The notes under the pieces are model-generated. The model saw nothing but the letters and a program-made list of their open reading frames with translations. It did no database searches and was not told where the DNA came from. A program made the translations under genes and the position numbers. A DNA stretch of 41,046 nucleotides from Mycoplasmopsis iners ATCC 19705 (GTDB lineage: Bacteria > Bacillota_I > Bacilli_A > Mycoplasmatales > Metamycoplasmataceae), in contig NZ_JNJW01000005.1 in assembly GCF_000701805.1 (NCBI RefSeq), forward strand, positions 1-41,046, given 5' to 3'. Shown here piece after piece: positions 30,567 to 39,980 of this stretch; positions within the stretch are counted from its first letter, which is position 1, and each line of letters starts with the position of its first letter.

Positions 30567-30594
30567 TTTTGAAAAAATTGCTTTGCCTTATAAT
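30567..30594 (+). promoter_or_regulatory. Promoter of the S10-spc ribosomal operon
   Basis: A perfect TATAAT (30589-30594) is preceded by a TTTTGA at 16 bp. It lies about 115 bp before the rpsJ start codon and is the only good promoter seen before this operon. Confidence 0.6.
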
Positions 30595-30600
30595 TAAAAG

Positions 30601-30709
30601 GCAATATTACAAAGAAGCATGAGGTTGTTGATACACCAAAAAGAGTTGTTGAGGGTGTTTTAAGTAATTCATGTGGAGTAATGTTCTTAAAGAACGAAAG
30701 GAGACAACA
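30601..30709 (+). promoter_or_regulatory. Structured 5' leader of the S10 operon
   Basis: The long leader can fold into an outer stem CATGA/TCATG (30618-30622 with 30669-30673) enclosing ACACC/GGTGT (30633-30637 with 30654-30658). A small GTTC/GAAC hairpin at 30683-30695 precedes the ribosome site. In E. coli protein L4 controls this operon through its leader; whether this leader is regulated is inference. The fold was drawn by eye. Confidence 0.4.
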
Positions 30710-31015
30710 ATGAGTAAATTTAATATCAAAGTGAAAGCTTTTGAACACACACTTGTTGATTATGCTGCTAAAAAACTTGTTGAATTAGCAGAAAAAAACG
30801 AAGTGAAATACAGTGGTCCAGTTGCGCTTCCTACAAAAAGAGAAGTTGTAACTATCTTAAGATCTGTTCACATTAACAAAAAATCTCGTGAACAATTCGA
30901 ATCAAGAACTTACCAACGTTTAGTTGTGTTCAACAATCCTAGCGATAAAACTATGGACCAACTTAAAAGATTAGAATTACCAGCTGGTGTTCAAATCCAA
31001 ATTACACAAAAATAA
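30710..31015 (+). CDS. rpsJ: Ribosomal protein S10
   Basis: The 101-residue small-subunit protein also serves as NusE in rRNA antitermination. It shows the family sequence SGPVALPTKREVVTILRSVHINKKSREQFESRTYQR in condensed form: GPVALPTKRE, then the HINKKSREQFE loop, then the C-terminal strand VQIQITQK. I chose the ATG with AAAGGAGA directly before it; an in-frame ATG 13 codons upstream lies in the leader. It is the first gene of the operon, 81 bases before rplC. Confidence 0.97.
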   Translation: MSKFNIKVKAFEHTLVDYAAKKLVELAEKNEVKYSGPVALPTKREVVTILRSVHINKKSREQFESRTYQRLVVFNNPSDKTMDQLKRLELPAGVQIQITQK

Positions 31016-31096
31016 ATCCAACTTGATAGGCAAGCAATGGTCAATGCCGAACATCAGAAAGACATTGTTAAATAAATTTATATTTTAGGAGAAATC

Positions 31097-31891
31097 ATGA
31101 AAGGAATCTTAGGACGTAAAGTCGGAATGACTCAAATCTATACAGAATTTGGAAATTCAATCCCAGTTACTGTAATCGAAGTTCAACCGAATGTTGTGTC
31201 TAAAGTTTTAACAGTTGAAAAGAATGGCTATGTAGCTACTCAATTAGCTGTTGTAGACTTAAAAGATAAAAAAGCAAACAAACCTTTAAAAGGTCAATTT
31301 GCACAAGCTCAAACAACACCTAAGCGCTTCATTAAAGAAATTCGTGGCATGGAAGGCTATGAATTAGGCGCAAAAATTTCAGCTGACATTTTTGCTGCTG
31401 GCGAATTAGTTGATGTTACAGGTACATCAAAAGGTAAAGGTTTCGCAGGTACAATTAAAAGATGAAACCAACACATCGGACCTAAATCACACGGTGGCGG
31501 CGGCGGTAGCAAGCCAATTAGACAAACTGGTTCTTTAGGGGACATTAGTGGTAACCGTGTTGTTAAAGGCATGACAATGCCAGGTCACTTAGGTGCAGAA
31601 AAAACCACAATTCAAAACTTAGAAATTGTTAAAGTTGATGTTGCAAACAATTTAATTCTTGTTAAAGGATCAATTCCTGGTGCTAACAAAGGTTTAGTAA
31701 TTATTAGACAAGCTGTTAAAGGATTACCAAACCCAGAAGCTATTAAATTAGTTAACGTTCAAGAAGTTATTAAAATGAATGAATTAGTTGAAAAAGCTAA
31801 AAAATACAATATCGAAGTTTTAGCTGGTATGCATGCTGATGAATTAGAAAAATTAATCGCTGCTGAAGAAGCTAAAGAAGCTGCAAAATAA
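31097..31891 (+). CDS. rplC: Ribosomal protein L3 with C-terminal extension
   Basis: The 264-residue protein helps fold 23S rRNA near the peptidyl transferase centre. It starts [15 protein letters not shown] and contains [19 protein letters not shown] and [17 protein letters not shown], represented by [10 protein letters not shown] and the GHLGAEKTT loop. A TGA tryptophan follows IKR. The body ends with the usual [16 protein letters not shown]. After it comes an extra helical tail of about 45 residues ([19 protein letters not shown] and an EAKEAAK end), making it about 50 residues longer than E. coli L3. Confidence 0.97.
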
Positions 31892-31903
31892 TAGGAGATA
31901 ATC

Positions 31904-32875
31904 ATGGCTGAAAAATCAACCTTAGAAAAATACTATATTTCAGAAAAATTCGATAAACAACGTAATGTTTCATTCAACTTCAAAAAAGCAAACGTTAAAG
32001 AATACAAAAATTTCGCTAATTTCTTAGCAGCCGTAGAAGAATTCATTAAAGTAAGTGAAGCAACAGAAAACGATACAAGAGTATGATTCCACAGAGATGG
32101 TGCATACCGTGGTAGTGTAGGTTTAGACAAAGCTAGAATTATTGTTAATAAAGTTACAGAAGCTAAAGTTAAAGACACTGAAGCTATTGAATTTATTGAA
32201 AAACAAGATTTAGTTGACAAACCAGCACCTAAAAAAGAAACTAAAGTTGAAAAATTAGACTTTTCAAAAGACAAAGAATTAAGCTTTGATGCTTCAGCTC
32301 TTCCAAAAGAAGTATTTGGCTTAGAAAAAATTTATTCACAAGCAATTTTTGATTCTATATTATCAGAAAGAGCTTCAAGAAGACAAGGTACTCACTCAGT
32401 TAAAAGTCGTGCTGAAGTTAGAGGTGGGGGTAAAAAACCTTGAAGACAAAAAGGAACAGGTCGTGCACGTGCTGGTTCAACCAGATCACCAATCTGAGTT
32501 GGTGGTGGTAGAGCCTTTGGCCCTACTCCTGAAAGAAACTACACACTTAAAGTTAATAAGAAAGTGAAGAGAGCAGCTTTTGCCTCAGCATTAACCTTAT
32601 TAGCTCAAAAAGGTGCAGTAGTACTTGATGAATTCCAATTAAGTGGAATTAAAACTAAAGAAGCTGTTGCTAAATTAGAAAGCTTGAAAGTAAACAACTT
32701 AAAACACATTTTATTAGTTACTTCAGATGAAAATGTTTTAAGATCAGTTGCTAACTTAAGCAATGTATGTGCTGTTAGACCAGAATCTGTTTTAGTTGAA
32801 GATTTAGTATGAGCTGATGTATTAATTCTTTCACAAGAAGGTTTAGAAGTATTTAAAGAAAGAGGAACAAGATAA
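31904..32875 (+). CDS. rplD: Ribosomal protein L4 with long N-terminal extension
   Basis: The 323-residue protein lines the peptide exit tunnel. The L4 body starts near residue 117 and includes the tunnel loop: [20 protein letters not shown], then [15 protein letters not shown] and [13 protein letters not shown]. About 115 extra residues precede it, rich in Lys, Glu and Phe, with [15 protein letters not shown] near residues 60-74. The ATG with AGGAGA starts the extension and no other good start precedes the body, so the extension is probably translated. TGA encodes tryptophan at four sites. It lies between rplC and rplW in normal order. Confidence 0.95.
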
Positions 32876-32877
32876 TT

Positions 32878-33348
32878 ATGGAATTAACACAAATTATTAA
32901 AAGACCTATCTTAACTGAAAAAACTAACAACCTTCAAAGTGGCAACACTTATACATTCGAAGTAGAATACTCAGCAAACAAATACCAAATCAAACAAGCA
33001 GTTGAATTCATTTTCCAAGTTAAAGTAGTTAGCGTTAACACAATTAAAGTAGATAAAAAATTCAAGAGAATTGGTCGTTTTGAAGGCTACTTAAACCGTT
33101 ACAAAAAAGCTATGGTTACTTTAGCAGAAGGTGATGTAATTAACTACTATCCAAATGAAGCAGAAGCACAAGATGCTAACAAAGAAGCTAAAGCTAACAA
33201 AGCTAAAGAAGAAAAAGCACACAATCAAGCTAAAGAAGCTCAATTAGCTGAAAAAATTGCAGCTAAAAAAGCTAAAGCAGCAAACAATAAAGCAGTTAAT
33301 GCCGAAGCAGGTAAAAAAACTGTTAATAGAAGTAGAAAAGAAGCATAA
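32878..33348 (+). CDS. rplW: Ribosomal protein L23 with Lys/Ala-rich tail
   Basis: The 156-residue protein sits at the tunnel exit and helps dock SRP and trigger factor. The first 95 residues are the normal L23 domain (IIKRPILTEKTNNLQSGN, then VKVVSVNTIKVDKKFKRIG). The last 60 residues are an extension made almost only of Lys, Ala, Glu and Asn, probably a long helix. The start lies two bases after the rplD stop without a separate ribosome site, so it is probably translated by coupling. rplB follows after 68 bases. Confidence 0.95.
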   Translation: MELTQIIKRPILTEKTNNLQSGNTYTFEVEYSANKYQIKQAVEFIFQVKVVSVNTIKVDKKFKRIGRFEGYLNRYKKAMVTLAEGDVINYYPNEAEAQDANKEAKANKAKEEKAHNQAKEAQLAEKIAAKKAKAANNKAVNAEAGKKTVNRSRKEA

Positions 33349-33416
33349 TTAGAGGATTTTAATATTGCTTAAAAGACAAATTCCTCAAATATTTTTAAGC
33401 AAAGGAGACTAAAAAT

Positions 33417-34262
33417 ATGGCTATAAAACATTACAAGCCAACTACTAATGGTCGCCGTAATATGTCTTCACTTGACTACAACGCAAACTTAAGCGGACAC
33501 AAACCTGAAAAGTCATTATTAGTAATTTTAAAGAAAAACGCTGGTCGTAATAACCAAGGTAAAATTACAGTTAGACACCAAGGTGGTCGGGTAAAGAGAT
33601 TTTACAGAATTATTGACTTTAAACGTAATAAAGACAATATTCCAGCAGTAGTAAAATCGATCGAATACGATCCAAACCGTTCAGCAAACATTTGTTTATT
33701 AGCATATGCTGATGGTGAAAAAAGATACATTCTTGCTCCACAAGGCATTCAAGTGGGTCAAGTAGTTATTTCAGGAGAAAATGTTGATATCTTGGTAGGT
33801 AATGCATTACCTTTATCAAGTATTCCTGAAGGTACAACAGTACACAACATTGAAATGCAACCAGGTGCTGGTGGACAAATCGCTCGTTCAGCTGGTACTA
33901 GCGCACAACTTTTAGGTAAAGACGAAAACGGTAAATATGTTGTTTTACGTCTTAAATCAGGTGAAACTCGTCGTATTTTAGCTCGTTGCCGTGCAACAAT
34001 CGGTAGCGTTGGTAATGAAGAACACTTATTAGTTAACTTAGGTAAAGCTGGTAGAAACCGTCACTTAGGTGTTAGACCTACAGTTCGTGGTTCAGTAATG
34101 AACCCAGTAGATCACCCACATGGTGGTGGTGAAGGTAAACAACCTGTTGGACGTAAAGCTCCACTTACCCCTTGAGGTAAAAAAGCTCTTGGTGTTAAAA
34201 CTAGAAAAACTAAGAAATCTTCAAACAAATTAATTATTAGAAGAAGAAAGGATGCTAAATAA
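33417..34262 (+). CDS. rplB: Ribosomal protein L2
   Basis: The 281-residue protein is needed for subunit joining and peptidyl transferase activity. It has the normal start [19 protein letters not shown], the RNA-binding middle ([20 protein letters not shown]) and the conserved [20 protein letters not shown] loop with the essential histidine. A TGA tryptophan (LTPWGKKALG) near residue 254 would truncate it under the standard code. AAAGGAGA precedes the ATG. It overlaps rpsS by one base. Confidence 0.98.
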
Positions 34263-34537
34263 TGTCACGTAGTCTTAAAAAAGGACCTTTTGCTGACGCC
34301 CACTTACTTAAAAAAGTGGAAGATATGGTAGAAGGTAGAGTTAAAAAAGCTCCTATTAAAACATGATCAAGAAGATCAGACATCTTCCCAGACTTTGTTG
34401 GTTTAACATTCCTTGTTCACAATGGAAATAAATTTCTTGAAGTTTATGTAACCGATGACATGGTAGGTCACAAATTAGGTGAATTTGCTCCTACTAGAAC
34501 CTACACAGGTCACGGTGCAGACAAAGGTAAAAAATAA
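34262..34537 (+). CDS. rpsS: Ribosomal protein S19
   Basis: The 91-residue head protein of the small subunit contacts the A-site finger and P-site tRNA region. It has the normal start [17 protein letters not shown], a TGA tryptophan in [15 protein letters not shown] and the C-terminal [20 protein letters not shown]. It starts in the last base of rplB. rplV follows after two bases. Confidence 0.97.
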
Positions 34538-34539
34538 TT

Positions 34540-34881
34540 ATGGCTTTACAAGCTAAAGCACATGTTAAAACACAACGTATTAGTGCCAGAAAAGCAAGAT
34601 TAGTTGCTGATTTATTCAGAGGCAAAGACGTTGCAGTAGCCTTAGGTATTCTTCACAATACCAATAAAAAAGCATCAGAATTATTTCTTAATTTAGTGAA
34701 CTCAGCAATCGCGAACGCAACCAACAACCATGGAATGGACGCATCAAAATTATTTGTTAAAGAAGTATTAGTTAATGAAGGACCAACACTTAAAAGATTT
34801 CAACCTCACTCACAAGGTAGAGCATATTCAATTTTCAAACGTACAAGCCATTTATCAATTACATTAGAAGAAAGAGCATAG
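34540..34881 (+). CDS. rplV: Ribosomal protein L22
   Basis: The 113-residue protein has a globular part and a beta hairpin that reaches into the exit tunnel. It shows [18 protein letters not shown] at the start and the hairpin [19 protein letters not shown] at the end, where macrolide-resistance changes are known in other bacteria. Length is normal, with no visible extension. rpsC starts seven bases after its stop. Confidence 0.97.
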   Translation: MALQAKAHVKTQRISARKARLVADLFRGKDVAVALGILHNTNKKASELFLNLVNSAIANATNNHGMDASKLFVKEVLVNEGPTLKRFQPHSQGRAYSIFKRTSHLSITLEERA

Positions 34882-34888
34882 GTGAATT

Positions 34889-35539
34889 ATGGGACAAAAA
34901 GTTAATCCAAATGGATTTAGATACGGTGTTACAAAAGATCACAACACAGTATGATTTGCTGAAAAAGCAAACTATGGTAAATACTTAGTTCAAGATGCTA
35001 ACATTTACAAATTCTTCGATAAATTAGTACGTAAATACCAAATTGGTCAAGTTGAAATCAAACGTAATGCCAACAATAAAGTTACCGTGTTAATTCACAC
35101 AGCAGCCAAAGGTAAATTATTAGGTGAAAATGGCCAAAATATTGCTAAATTAAACACCGAGTTACACAAATTCCTAAAAGACAAAAATGTTGATATTAAT
35201 TTACAATTAGTTGATCTTGAACAACCTGCATTAAATGCACGTTTAGCAGCTGAAGCTATCGCACAAAAATTAGAAAACCGTGAAAGCTTTAGAATTGCGC
35301 AAAAATTAATTATTAATGATGCCTTAAAAGCTGGTGCTAAAGGTATCAAAACAGCAGTTTCTGGCCGTTTAAATGGTGTTGATATGGCTAGAACAGAAGG
35401 TTACTCACGTGGCGAAATGAAATTACATACTTTAAGACAAAATGTTGATTTTGCTAGAGCAATCGCTAGAACCACATATGGTGCTATCGGTGTTAAAGTA
35501 TGAATTTCAAAAGGTGAAGTTAAAGAAGGAGATAAATAA
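34889..35539 (+). CDS. rpsC: Ribosomal protein S3
   Basis: The 216-residue protein forms the mRNA entry site of the small subunit. It starts [14 protein letters not shown], contains a KH domain with the [10 protein letters not shown] loop and ends with the conserved [20 protein letters not shown], followed by a short tail. TGA tryptophans occur in [11 protein letters not shown] and VKVWISKGE. Its last base is the first base of rplP. Confidence 0.97.
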
Positions 35540-35970
35540 TGCTCCAACCAAAAAGAACTAAATACCGTAAACCATTCTTAGTAAACCCTTTAAAAAGAAA
35601 AGCCCACAAAGGTAACAAAGTTTCATTCGGAGAATTTGGCTTGCAAGCAACAACACCTTCATTAATTACAGCAAGACAAATTGAAGCAGCCCGTATTGCG
35701 ATTACTCGTCGTATGGGTCGTGAAGGGGATGTTATTATTCGTATCTTCCCTCACTTCCAAAAAACATCAAAACCAATTGGTGTTCGTATGGGATCAGGTA
35801 AAGGTAGCCCAGAATTTTGATATGCATCAGTAAAAGAAAACACAATGATGTTTGAAGTTGCTGGTGTTAAAGAAGAAATAGCTCGTGACGCTTTAAGATT
35901 AGGTGGTCACAAATTACCAGTTAAATGAAGAATAGTAGCTAGAAGTGAACAAGATGGAGGTCAACAATAA
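35539..35970 (+). CDS. rplP: Ribosomal protein L16
   Basis: The 143-residue protein organises the A-site tRNA region of the large subunit. It begins [13 protein letters not shown] and contains [19 protein letters not shown] and [23 protein letters not shown], seen as the ARRAI-type helix followed by the [14 protein letters not shown] loop, where W is encoded by TGA. A second TGA encodes the tryptophan of LPVKWRIV. The ribosome site AAGGAGA is at the end of rpsC. It overlaps rpmC by one base. Confidence 0.97.
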
Positions 35971-36173
35971 TGCTTTTTAAAGATTTAAAAGACAAAAGTC
36001 TTGATGAACTTAATAAATTAGTGATTGAATTAAAAGCTGAATTATGAACCTTAAGATTTAAAAACCGTGTGTCAACACTTGACCAAAGCCACAAAATTGC
36101 TTTAGTAAGAAAAGACATTGCTAAAGTTTTAACAGCAATCAAACAACTTGAAAGTGCCAAAGGAGTTAAATAA
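35970..36173 (+). CDS. rpmC: Ribosomal protein L29
   Basis: The 67-residue two-helix protein lies near the tunnel exit and touches L23. It shows [21 protein letters not shown] and the conserved C-terminal half [17 protein letters not shown]. It has no long extension. A TGA tryptophan in ELWTLRF breaks it under the standard code, so it is easily missed. It overlaps both neighbours by one base. Confidence 0.95.
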
Positions 36174-36445
36174 TGGAAAGACAAACAAAAACTCGTAAAA
36201 CTTTACAAGGTAAAGTTACCTCAGCTAGAGGCGACAAAACCATTTATGTTGAAGTAGAAACTTATAGAGCACATAGACTTTACTCAAAACGTTTCAAAAC
36301 AACCAAACGTTTTGCTGTACATGATGAAAACAACCAAGCTCAAGTAAATGATGTTGTTACAATTATGGAAACTCGTCCTTTATCAAAAACCAAACACTTC
36401 CGTTTAGTTGAAATTAAACAAGTTGCTTCAGAAAGTGAAAAATAA
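36173..36445 (+). CDS. rpsQ: Ribosomal protein S17
   Basis: The 90-residue OB-fold protein binds 16S rRNA early in assembly. It shows [23 protein letters not shown] and [21 protein letters not shown], then [19 protein letters not shown], the three conserved S17 blocks. A GGAG site lies in rpmC. rplN begins four bases after the stop. Confidence 0.97.
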   Translation: MERQTKTRKTLQGKVTSARGDKTIYVEVETYRAHRLYSKRFKTTKRFAVHDENNQAQVNDVVTIMETRPLSKTKHFRLVEIKQVASESEK

Positions 36446-36448
36446 TCT

Positions 36449-36817
36449 ATGTTGTTAGAACTTTCAAAATTAAATGTAGCTGATAACTCAGGTGCAAAAG
36501 AAGTAGGTTTAATTAGAGTACTTGGCGGTAGCCGTAAAAAAACCGCTAACATCGGTGATGTTATCGTTTGTTCAGTTAAAAAAGCTATGCCAAATGGAAT
36601 TGTTAAAGAAGGACAAGTTGTTAAAGCTGTTATCGTAAGAAGTGTATATGGCATTAAAAGAGCTAATGGTACACACATTAAATTCGATGACAATGCTGTG
36701 GTAATTATTAAAGAAGACGGTACATTAAGAGGTAGCCGTGTGTTTGGTCCAGTTGCACGTGAATTGCGTGACAAAGGTTACTTAAAAATTGTTTCATTAG
36801 CACCTGAAGTGTTATAG
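36449..36817 (+). CDS. rplN: Ribosomal protein L14
   Basis: The 122-residue protein forms an intersubunit bridge. It has [22 protein letters not shown], the family start, and the end [24 protein letters not shown], both highly conserved. There is no strong ribosome site before the ATG, and translation is probably coupled to rpsQ. A 77-base gap with a small GAGT/ACTC hairpin separates it from rplX. Confidence 0.97.
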   Translation: MLLELSKLNVADNSGAKEVGLIRVLGGSRKKTANIGDVIVCSVKKAMPNGIVKEGQVVKAVIVRSVYGIKRANGTHIKFDDNAVVIIKEDGTLRGSRVFGPVARELRDKGYLKIVSLAPEVL

Positions 36818-36894
36818 TCAAATTAACCAATTGAGTAATAACTCATTTACCAATTGTTAAAAATTATTAAACTAACATTTCACAAAGGAGAAAT

Positions 36895-37212
36895 ATGAAA
36901 TTTAAGAAAAACGATGAAGTTGTTATTATCGCTGGTGCTCACAAAAACAAAGTGGGTAAAATTGACAGAGTTGATAGCAAAAGAAATCTAGTTTGAATCA
37001 AAGATATTAATAAAGTAACTAAACATGTTAAACCTTCACAAGGACAAGACGGCCAAATCAAACAAATCGAAGCTCCAATTCACGCATCAAACATTTCAAT
37101 CTTAGTTAAAAAAGCTACAAAAACTTCACCAGCTGTATTTACCAAAATTGGTTACTCAATCAAAGGCGACAAAAAAGTTAGAATTAGCCGTAGAACTCAA
37201 AAGGAACTTTAA
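36895..37212 (+). CDS. rplX: Ribosomal protein L24
   Basis: The 105-residue protein starts large-subunit assembly. It begins [23 protein letters not shown], a KOW motif, and has [15 protein letters not shown] and [12 protein letters not shown] as the other conserved blocks. One TGA tryptophan lies near residue 43. AAAGGAGA precedes the ATG. rplE follows after two bases. Confidence 0.95.
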
Positions 37213-37214
37213 TT

Positions 37215-37763
37215 ATGAATAACTTAAGAAATCATTATTTAAATAAAGTAGTACCTGCATTAAAAGAAAAATTCCAATATTCTTCAATTATGCAAGTGCC
37301 TCGTTTAGAAAAAATCGTGCTAAACATGACTGCTGGTAGAGAAGTAACTAATTCTAAAGCTATCGAAGAAGTAATCAACGAATTAACAGCTATTTCAGGA
37401 CAAAAACCTTTCCAAACTAGAGCTAGAAAATCAAACGCTTCATGAAAATTACGTGAAGGTATGCCAATGGGTGGTAAAGTAACTTTACGTAGAGATAGAA
37501 TGTGAGAATTTCTAGATAAATTAATCAATGTGGCTATGCCACGTATCCGTGACTTCAAAGGTGCTAACCCTAAAGCATTTGATGGTCGTGGAAACTACTC
37601 ATTAGGTATTAAAGAAGAAATTATTTTCCCAGAAATCGAATTTGACAAAATTCGTCGTATCAAAGGCCTTGATGTTCAATTAATCACCTCAGCTAACTCA
37701 AATGAAGAAGCTAAAGCCTTATTAGAATTAATTGGTATGCCATTTGCAAAAGGAGAAAAATAG
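37215..37763 (+). CDS. rplE: Ribosomal protein L5
   Basis: The 182-residue protein binds 5S rRNA and contacts P-site tRNA. Conserved parts are [28 protein letters not shown] with the following TGA tryptophan, [14 protein letters not shown] and [22 protein letters not shown] second TGA tryptophan lies in DRMWEFLDKL. Length is normal. rpsZ starts three bases after the stop. Confidence 0.97.
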
Positions 37764-37765
37764 TT

Positions 37766-37951
37766 ATGGCTAAAAAATCATTAAAAGTTAAAGCTAAAAA
37801 ACATCCTAAATTCTCAACCCGTGCTTACACTCGTTGTGAATTATGTGGACGTCCACACGCAGTTTTAAGAAAATACAAAGTTTGCCGTATTTGCTTCCGT
37901 AACTTAGCTCACGAAGGCAAAATTCCAGGCATGAAGAAAGCGAGCTGATAA
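37766..37951 (+). CDS. rpsZ: Ribosomal protein S14, zinc-binding type Z
   Basis: The 61-residue short S14 has a zinc site C24-x2-C27 and C40-x2-C43, seen in [18 protein letters not shown] followed by RIC. The last residue is tryptophan encoded by TGA and followed by TAA, giving the conserved KKASW end; a standard-code reading loses that residue. A zinc-containing S14 means the cell depends on zinc for this protein. No zinc-free paralogue is visible in the window. Confidence 0.97.
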
Positions 37952-37952
37952 T

Positions 37953-38348
37953 ATGTTTATAACAGACCCAATTTCAGATATGATTGTGCGTATTAAAAAC
38001 GCTAATCAACGTAAATTTAAAACTGTTAACATTCCTTTTTCAAATAAAAAAGCCAAAATTCTAGATATTTTATTAGCAGAAGGTTACATTACTTCTTACT
38101 CAGTTAAAGGTGAAGGCAAAGAAAAAGCATTCGAAGTTGTTTTAAAATACAAAGGCTCACAAAGAGCAATCATTGATTTTAAACGTATTTCAAAACCAGG
38201 TCTAAAAGTTTATGTTTCAGCAGACAATTTACCAACTGTTTTATCAGGTTATGGTACAGCAATCATTTCTACTTCAAAAGGAATGATGACTGAAAAACAA
38301 GCACGTAAGGAAAATGTTGGCGGTGAAGTTATCGCTTACATTTGATAG
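37953..38348 (+). CDS. rpsH: Ribosomal protein S8
   Basis: The 131-residue protein organises the central domain of 16S rRNA. It starts MFITDPISDMIVRIKNANQ and ends VGGEVIAYIW, where the final tryptophan is TGA followed directly by TAG. The conserved STSKGMMTEKQARKENVGG segment is complete. The start is one base after the rpsZ stop. An AGGAGG site for rplF follows its stop. Confidence 0.97.
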
Positions 38349-38358
38349 GAGGTAGTCA

Positions 38359-38898
38359 ATGTCTCGTGTCGGAAATCGTGTTTTAACAATCCCAGCTGGC
38401 GTAAGCGTAAACTTAGACAACACAACATTAACAGTTAAAGGCCCATTAGGTGAATTAAGTAGAACATTCAGCAACTTAATCGCTATTAAAATCGAAGACA
38501 ATCAAATTACAACTGTTCGTGCAAACGAAGAAAAACACACCAAACAATTACACGGTACAACTAACGCTTTAATCGCTAACATGCTTTTAGGAGTTTCAAA
38601 AGGCTTCAAAAAAGAAATCGTGATTAAAGGGGTTGGTTACAAAGCAACAATTAAAGGTAATATTTTAGAAATCGCTGCTGGTTACAGCCACTTAGTTAAC
38701 TTAAACATTCCTAGTGAACTTAAAGTTGATGCTGCTAAACCAACAGAATTAGTTATTTCAGGTATCAACAAAGAAATCGTTGGTCAATTCGCTGCTGAAG
38801 TACGTAAAGTTAGAAAACCTAATCCTTACTCAGGAAAAGGTATTGCATATAAAGATGAAGTGATCCGTCGTAAAGAAGGAAAAACAGCTGCTAAATAG
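38359..38898 (+). CDS. rplF: Ribosomal protein L6
   Basis: The 179-residue protein has two similar beta-sheet domains near the sarcin-ricin loop. It starts MSRVGNRVLTIPAGVSV and ends with the conserved VRKVRKPNPYSGKGIAYKDE, then RRKEGKTAAK. AGGAGG lies nine bases before the ATG. rplR follows after 24 bases with its own AAAGG site. Confidence 0.97.
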   Translation: MSRVGNRVLTIPAGVSVNLDNTTLTVKGPLGELSRTFSNLIAIKIEDNQITTVRANEEKHTKQLHGTTNALIANMLLGVSKGFKKEIVIKGVGYKATIKGNILEIAAGYSHLVNLNIPSELKVDAAKPTELVISGINKEIVGQFAAEVRKVRKPNPYSGKGIAYKDEVIRRKEGKTAAK

Positions 38899-38922
38899 TA
38901 GCTTTAAGAAAGGTAAAATAAT

Positions 38923-39279
38923 ATGGCTCAATTATCTCGTAATCAAGCACGTCAAGTTAAACACTTACGTGAAAGACAAAAAATTTCAGGTACAGCTAAC
39001 AAACCTCGTCTTAATGTTTTTAAATCACACCAAAACTTTTATGCACAATTAATCGATGATACAAGAGGCACCACTATTGCTTCAGTATCAACTTACGTAA
39101 AAGGCGAATACCATGGAAACATTCAATCAGCTGCTGAAGCTGGTAAAAAAATGGCTGAATTAATTAATAAATTAGGTATTACCGAATTAGTATTTGACCG
39201 TGGTGGTTATGTATACCATGGTCGTGTAAAAGCATTTGCAGAAGCAGTTAGAGAACACGCTAAAGGAGTTAAATTCTAA
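38923..39279 (+). CDS. rplR: Ribosomal protein L18
   Basis: The 118-residue protein binds 5S rRNA with L5. The basic N-terminus ([19 protein letters not shown]) precedes [19 protein letters not shown], and the end [21 protein letters not shown] is typical. Length is normal. It overlaps rpsE by one base (TAATG). Confidence 0.97.
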   Translation: MAQLSRNQARQVKHLRERQKISGTANKPRLNVFKSHQNFYAQLIDDTRGTTIASVSTYVKGEYHGNIQSAAEAGKKMAELINKLGITELVFDRGGYVYHGRVKAFAEAVREHAKGVKF

Positions 39280-39953
39280 TGGCAGAAAATCAAAAAGAAA
39301 CAGTTAAAGTAAGTGCCCAAGGTACTCAAAAAGTATTCAACAAAGCACCTAGACCTAACAAAATTGAAAAACTTGATAAAGAAGGTAAAGAAAACAAACC
39401 TTTCGAAAGAAGACCAAGAGTATTCAAAGAAAGATCTAAAGGCGACAGAAATCCAAGATTCGACAGACAAGACAATGAATTCAGCGAAAAAGTCGTAAAC
39501 ATTAGTCGTGTTACTAAAGTTGTTAAAGGTGGTAGAAGATTCTCATTCTCAGCATTCGTAGTTGTTGGTGACAAAAAAGGTCGTGTAGGCTTTGGTCACG
39601 GAAAAGCTAACGAAGTTCCAGATGCAATTAAAAAAGCTATTAAAGATGCTAAAAACAATTTAATTACAGTACCTATTTACAAAAATATTACTGTTCCACA
39701 CATGGTGGAAGCAAAATTCTTAGCTTCAAAAATCTTATTAAAACCTGCTCCTAAAGGTAAAGGTATTGTTGCATCAAACACAGTTCGTGCTGTTGTGGAA
39801 TTAGCTGGTTATACAGATATTTACACCAAAACATATGGCTCACGTTCAAAAGCAAACGTAGTTAGAGCAACTTTAAAAGCTTTATTAGCATTAAGAACAC
39901 CTGAACAAATTGCTCAAATCAGAGATAAAAAAGTTGAAGAATTATTAGGTTAA
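39279..39953 (+). CDS. rpsE: Ribosomal protein S5 with charged N-terminal extension
   Basis: The 224-residue protein helps keep decoding accurate and lies at the mRNA entry. The normal domain starts at about residue 68 with [20 protein letters not shown] and continues through [20 protein letters not shown] and [20 protein letters not shown]. About 65 extra residues precede it, rich in Lys, Arg, Glu, Asp and Pro and probably disordered. No internal start with a ribosome site is visible. The gene for L30 (rpmD), which often follows rpsE, is absent and rplO comes next. Confidence 0.96.
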   Translation: MAENQKETVKVSAQGTQKVFNKAPRPNKIEKLDKEGKENKPFERRPRVFKERSKGDRNPRFDRQDNEFSEKVVNISRVTKVVKGGRRFSFSAFVVVGDKKGRVGFGHGKANEVPDAIKKAIKDAKNNLITVPIYKNITVPHMVEAKFLASKILLKPAPKGKGIVASNTVRAVVELAGYTDIYTKTYGSRSKANVVRATLKALLALRTPEQIAQIRDKKVEELLG

Positions 39954-39980
39954 TCATTGGGATTAAAAGGATAAATAATT

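Noticed and set aside
33165-33340. Lys/Ala-rich stretch as a separate small gene or repeat array
   Set aside because: It is in frame with L23 and ends at a normal stop; it is a protein extension, not a DNA repeat with regular units.
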